Shown piece after piece: positions 60,873-64,000 of a stretch of DNA of 64,000 bases. The DNA comes from Verrucomicrobium sp. BvORR106 (GTDB taxonomy: Bacteria > Verrucomicrobiota > Verrucomicrobiia > Verrucomicrobiales > Verrucomicrobiaceae): assembly GCF_000739655.1 (NCBI RefSeq), contig NZ_BATR01000118.1:62001-126000 (forward strand), in the 5' to 3' direction. Position 1 is the stretch's first letter, and every line of letters begins with the position of its first letter. The position numbers were made by a program, and so were the translations under genes. The notes under the pieces are model-generated. The model did not search any database, had not been told where the DNA came from, and saw only the letters and a program-made list of their open reading frames with translations.

Positions 60873-62075
60873 TTACTTGGGGGTGGCTTTGCCGTTCTTG
60901 AAGCAGTAGACGTTCCCGTCATCCGCTCCAATTAAGACATAGTCACCCGCCACGGCCGGAGCCGTTTTGACAGGAGCACCGACCTCATACCGCCAGACTT
61001 CTTCGCCTTTGGACAGGTCGAGAGCGTAAAAATAGCCGTCATTGCTACCGGCGATGACATGGACGCCAGCGCAAATGACTGGGGAGCTGTCCACGTCGCC
61101 CCGGGTACGGAATTGCCACTTTGCCTCACCTTTGGCACGGTCGAGACCATAGATACGCTTGTCGCGTCCACCCGCCACCACCCAGGCATCATTCACGGCG
61201 GGGGCAGCATAGTAGGGGAACTCGCGCTCGCCAAACTCCCAGAGCTTGGCTCCATCCCCAAAGGAGAAGGCAGAGACCCGATTTCCGTAGTGGGCGACGT
61301 AGGCCATTCCTTTGTCTGCGGCGACGTTGTTGCCGATGTAGGCACCCACCTCGATCTTTTTCACTTCCTTGCCGGTCGCGATGTCCAGGACGTACAGCAC
61401 CCCGTCACATCCACCGAAAACCACCTGATTCTCGAAGATGGCCACGGCACCGTTCACGTAGTTCGTGGTTTCGTAGTCCCATTGCTTTTGGCCGGTGGCG
61501 GCATCCAGGCAGTACAGGCGGTTGTCATAGCTGCCAATCAGGACGCGCAACTTGCCATCTGGCCCCGTCCAGTGGTTGACTCCGGCGTGGACCTCACCGT
61601 CGGTTTCAAACTTCCACACCTCTTTGCCCGTCGCGGCTTCAAAGGCATACACAAAGGCATCTCCGCAGCCGACGATCACCAGAGGGCCGGCAAAACCGGC
61701 GTTGCCTTCAAAGAAACTTTCCTTTTTGACCTTCCAGACTTCCTTGCCCGTTGCGAGGTCGAGACAGGCGAAGTTGCCGCTCTGGGAACCGACATACATC
61801 TTCCCATCACGCACGACCGGGGTGGCGATGACGCCTTCCCTCCGAGCCTTGTTCCCCAGCTCCGCCGTCCAGGCCAATTCCAGGGGGAAATGCAGCGCGG
61901 TAGGGGACTGGCCGCGCATGGCGGCATCGCCTCGCCCCAGTTGCCAGTCCTGGTCGGATGCGATAGCAGGTGCTGTGAGAAGCGCCCCCGCGAGGCCTGC
62001 CAGCACGATCTTCCGGAGAAATTCGGGGGAATTGGCTCTGGCTGAGGAGGTTTTGAAGAGGGCGAAGTTCAGCAT
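60873..62075 (-). CDS. exported PQQ-like beta-propeller protein
   Basis: A 400-residue exported protein with a late signal (RKIVLAGLAGALLTAPAIASDQ, residues about 21-40) and repeated beta-propeller blades of the PQQ/BamB type: ATGKEVWKVKKESFF, ATGKEVWKFETDGEVHAG, ATGQKQWDYETTNYVNGA, ATGKEVKKIEVGAYIG, AKGEAKWQFRTRGDVDSS and SKGEEVWRYEVGAPVKTA. Each has the W-x-W/Y... and DG..Y motif pattern. It could be a BamB-like or other scaffold. First gene of the operon with the HemN-like gene (58 bases). Confidence 0.88.
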   Translation of the reverse strand: MLNFALFKTSSARANSPEFLRKIVLAGLAGALLTAPAIASDQDWQLGRGDAAMRGQSPTALHFPLELAWTAELGNKARREGVIATPVVRDGKMYVGSQSGNFACLDLATGKEVWKVKKESFFEGNAGFAGPLVIVGCGDAFVYAFEAATGKEVWKFETDGEVHAGVNHWTGPDGKLRVLIGSYDNRLYCLDAATGQKQWDYETTNYVNGAVAIFENQVVFGGCDGVLYVLDIATGKEVKKIEVGAYIGNNVAADKGMAYVAHYGNRVSAFSFGDGAKLWEFGEREFPYYAAPAVNDAWVVAGGRDKRIYGLDRAKGEAKWQFRTRGDVDSSPVICAGVHVIAGSNDGYFYALDLSKGEEVWRYEVGAPVKTAPAVAGDYVLIGADDGNVYCFKNGKATPK

Positions 62076-62119
62076 CGGGACAAAAGAATATCAATCTAAG
62101 ACAACAACGGCGGAAAATG

Positions 62120-62182
62120 AGGCAACATTTTCTACTTTTCTACGATTCAAGCATTGCCTTTGTGGCATACTAATAGTTGCCT
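62120..62182. promoter_or_regulatory. inverted repeat in the divergent region before 62204
   Basis: AGGCAAC (62120-62126) and GTTGCCT (62176-62182) are inverted repeats 49 bases apart in the AT-rich region between the divergent beta-propeller and Cys-rich genes. A short match; possibly regulatory, possibly chance. Confidence 0.3.
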
Positions 62183-62203
62183 TAAAGGATCGCCCTACGC
62201 CCG

Positions 62204-62947
62204 ATGCCGGAACACGATCCAGACCTTGACGACGAACCCGAGCCGGAATCGGAAAAACCGATCCCCCGGGAATTTCATTCTGAGTACGAGGAGCGCCCGT
62301 TCCAGAACTGCTCCCGGTGTGGAGAGTTGTTGAGCATCTTCGACAACTACCAGATCAACAAGGCCTACCGGAACGGCGAGTGCGTCTTCGAGTATTGCTT
62401 CTGCTCTCCCTGCCGGGACTCGCTGTTGGAGGAGTTTTCCGAAGAGTCCAAGATTAACATGCTACGCCATCAGGAGGAGAATCTTCGGGAGGTTCATGGT
62501 ACGGGAGAATGCGCCTTTTGCGGGAAGTCCAAGGTGGAGACGCCCATGAAGGACTACATCATCACGGCCTTGTGCCGGGAGACGAGTCTGATCGACAGCC
62601 TCATGATCTGCGAAGGTTGCCAGCTCGGCATGCATGAATTGCTGAGTGAAAAGACCCGCGACGTGCGACGCCGATTCTTTGAAGAGCTCCCTGGGGTGCC
62701 GCCGGACTGGGAAGTCTGGACGCCCGAGGAAAGCGAGGCGACGAAAGCCGCTGCCGTCTCCAAAAGCGGAGGCAAGCCTGTCATGCCTTCCCCCGTGATG
62801 AAAGGGGAAACCGGGGACGGCCTCGTGTTTAAACCTGAAACTGGGCTACCCACGGCCAAAGGGGTGCGTCATCGCGCCGATGATGGCTGTCTGGAGCTGC
62901 TCTGGCCCGCCAAGCGGCTCGCGAATCGCAGGCGCCCCGGAGGCTAG
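62204..62947 (+). CDS. cysteine-rich zinc-binding-like protein of unknown function
   Basis: A 247-residue cytosolic protein with no recognised family. It has an acidic start (DPDLDDEPEPESEKPIPREF) and a set of cysteine pairs suited to structural zinc: CSRC (36-39), Cys60, C-F-C-S-P-C (65-70), CAFC (103-106), Cys124 and CEGC (136-139). A basic Arg-rich C-terminus (LANRRRPGG) follows a Lys/Gly-rich linker. The Cys spacing suggests two zinc ribbons or knuckles. It is divergent from the beta-propeller gene. Confidence 0.72.
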   Translation: MPEHDPDLDDEPEPESEKPIPREFHSEYEERPFQNCSRCGELLSIFDNYQINKAYRNGECVFEYCFCSPCRDSLLEEFSEESKINMLRHQEENLREVHGTGECAFCGKSKVETPMKDYIITALCRETSLIDSLMICEGCQLGMHELLSEKTRDVRRRFFEELPGVPPDWEVWTPEESEATKAAAVSKSGGKPVMPSPVMKGETGDGLVFKPETGLPTAKGVRHRADDGCLELLWPAKRLANRRRPGG

Positions 62948-62956
62948 GGCGGATCG

Positions 62957-64000
62957 CTAGCTGAGCGCTGGCAATTTCCAGTCGCCCCGGAACGGGCGCG
63001 CTTCCAGGAGCCGTGCGGCCTTGGTGTCGGTGCCAAAGCTCTCGCTCACCGGATCCCATGCCAGTTTTCTCCGGTTGCGAAGGGCGATGGAGGCGAGTTG
63101 GCAAAGGGTGTCAGACCGGACGGCGGTCTCGACGCCGCAGATCGGAGTCGACCGGGATTTGATGGCATCGAGGAAATTGCGCGTGTGGTCGGTGCTCACC
63201 GGCAGCTTGACCGGCATTACGCCTTCTTTGTTCTGCGGATCAAGCAGCAGCTTTTCGTCTGAGGCCCAAATCTTTCCCCGCTTGACCTGGATCCACCCGG
63301 CATCGCCGATGAACTTGATGCCGTGAGTGATCTCCTCGCCTTCGCTGGCAAAGGTGATGGGGGCGGCGTTGGCGTACTCATACCGGACCTTCCAGGTTTG
63401 CACCGCATTGCAGGTGCCGCTGGCCGGATAGGTGCCCTGACCTTCGACGCTCACGGGTCCCGTCTCATCCGTGCCGTTGCCCCACTGGGCGATGTCCAGG
63501 TGGTGAATGCCCCAGCATGAGATCATTCCCAGGGAGAAGTCGGTGATGTTCTCGTGGTAGCGGCGGTCCAGTTTCTTGCTGCTGAAGTGGGACTCCGGAG
63601 CAGGTCCCATCCACTGGTCCCACTGGATGTGCGTTGGGATCTTCTGGACGGGAAAGACTTCCGTCTGGATCCCACCTTCCACACCCACCTGAATCTCCTG
63701 CAGTTTGCCGATTCGGCCGTTCCGAACGAGTTCGCAAGCCCAACGGAACTTGAGGTCGCTGCGCTGCTGGGTGCCGAACTGGAAAGTCACCCGGCTGCGA
63801 CGGACAGCTTCGCGCACGTGACGCGATTCAGCGAAGGACAACGCCATCGGCTTTTCGTGGTAGATGTGCTTTCCCTTCAAGATGGCATCAGTGGAGGGGA
63901 TGCTGTGCCAGTGGACGGGTAGCGCCATCAGGACGGCGTCCACCGAGATGTCCAGATTGAGCTCCCGGAAGTCCGCGAAGGATCTCACATGGGCACCACC
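62957..64000 (-). CDS. Gfo/Idh/MocA-family oxidoreductase (partial, N-terminus outside window)
   Basis: NAD(P)-dependent sugar or inositol oxidoreductase family. The frame remains open to the right edge, so the N-terminal Rossmann GxGxxG is missing; a GTG at 63988 is not a likely start. Visible are FRELNLDISVDAVLMALPVHWHSIPSTDAILKGKHIYHEKPMALSFAES (the EKP motif), WACELVRNGRIGKLQEIQVGVEGG, DQWMGPAPE, and GMISCWGIHHLDIAQWG (His motif). Common in Verrucomicrobiota and Planctomycetota, often exported through the Tat system; that cannot be judged here. Converges with the Cys-rich gene, stops nine bases apart. Confidence 0.9.
   Translation of the reverse strand, partial: GGAHVRSFADFRELNLDISVDAVLMALPVHWHSIPSTDAILKGKHIYHEKPMALSFAESRHVREAVRRSRVTFQFGTQQRSDLKFRWACELVRNGRIGKLQEIQVGVEGGIQTEVFPVQKIPTHIQWDQWMGPAPESHFSSKKLDRRYHENITDFSLGMISCWGIHHLDIAQWGNGTDETGPVSVEGQGTYPASGTCNAVQTWKVRYEYANAAPITFASEGEEITHGIKFIGDAGWIQVKRGKIWASDEKLLLDPQNKEGVMPVKLPVSTDHTRNFLDAIKSRSTPICGVETAVRSDTLCQLASIALRNRRKLAWDPVSESFGTDTKAARLLEARPFRGDWKLPALS

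Overview
The window is a stretch of high-GC bacterial chromosome that most resembles Verrucomicrobiota (Verrucomicrobiaceae-like). That is an inference from gene content: a DUF1080 secreted hydrolase, Cys-type sulfatases, several DUF1254/DUF1214 exported proteins, a MoxR/DUF58/DUF4381/von Willebrand-A operon, a lone CesT-like chaperone, and many exported proteins of no known function. No rRNA, tRNA, insertion sequence, prophage or CRISPR array was seen. Both ends cut genes: a class II fructose-bisphosphate aldolase on the left and a Gfo/Idh/MocA oxidoreductase on the right.

Left part (1-18 kb), mostly housekeeping: fba (partial), a secreted Gly/Pro-rich protein, the phoH / 7TM-HD phosphodiesterase / ybeY operon, two secreted unknowns, a nitrilase-family amidase, an exported methyltransferase, a DUF1080 protein, a phosphoglycolate-phosphatase-like HAD enzyme, a Nudix RNA pyrophosphohydrolase, a SulP anion transporter, an orphan PAS histidine kinase, a nucleoid-associated protein, and a pirin / isochorismatase-like pair next to a divergent LysR regulator.

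18-29 kb is one long minus-strand operon of the Bat (aerotolerance-like) type, in transcription order: moxR, a full-length phosphoketolase, DUF58, DUF4381, two VWA membrane proteins (the second with a degenerate metal site), a TPR protein, a large exported protein with repeats containing YNP, and a BatD-like protein. The phosphoketolase sits inside the operon, which is unusual.

29-48 kb is an accessory cluster, all on the minus strand, in which nearly every product carries an export signal. It has two arylsulfatases, two related outer-membrane barrel proteins, two related exported proteins of an unrecognised family, three DUF1254/DUF1214 proteins, an exported HAD phosphatase, a YpfJ-type zinc peptidase, an HdeD-like membrane protein, a lipoprotein, a DUF2092 protein, a His/Asp-rich protein and two further barrels. 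It ends at two tandem AraC-type regulators. A near-identical 21-base motif lies upstream of both terminal barrel genes. This cluster is the best candidate for an undescribed system, probably an envelope-located one acting on sulfated or lipid-like substrates; that function is inference.

50-64 kb returns to housekeeping: coaD-DUF177-rpmF-plsX-fabH (with a strong terminator between rpmF and plsX), aat behind a 16-base palindrome, ileS-lspA followed by a CesT-like chaperone whose start codon lies in a 13-bp hairpin, a chorismate-lyase-like / HemN-like radical SAM / beta-propeller operon, and a cysteine-rich protein.
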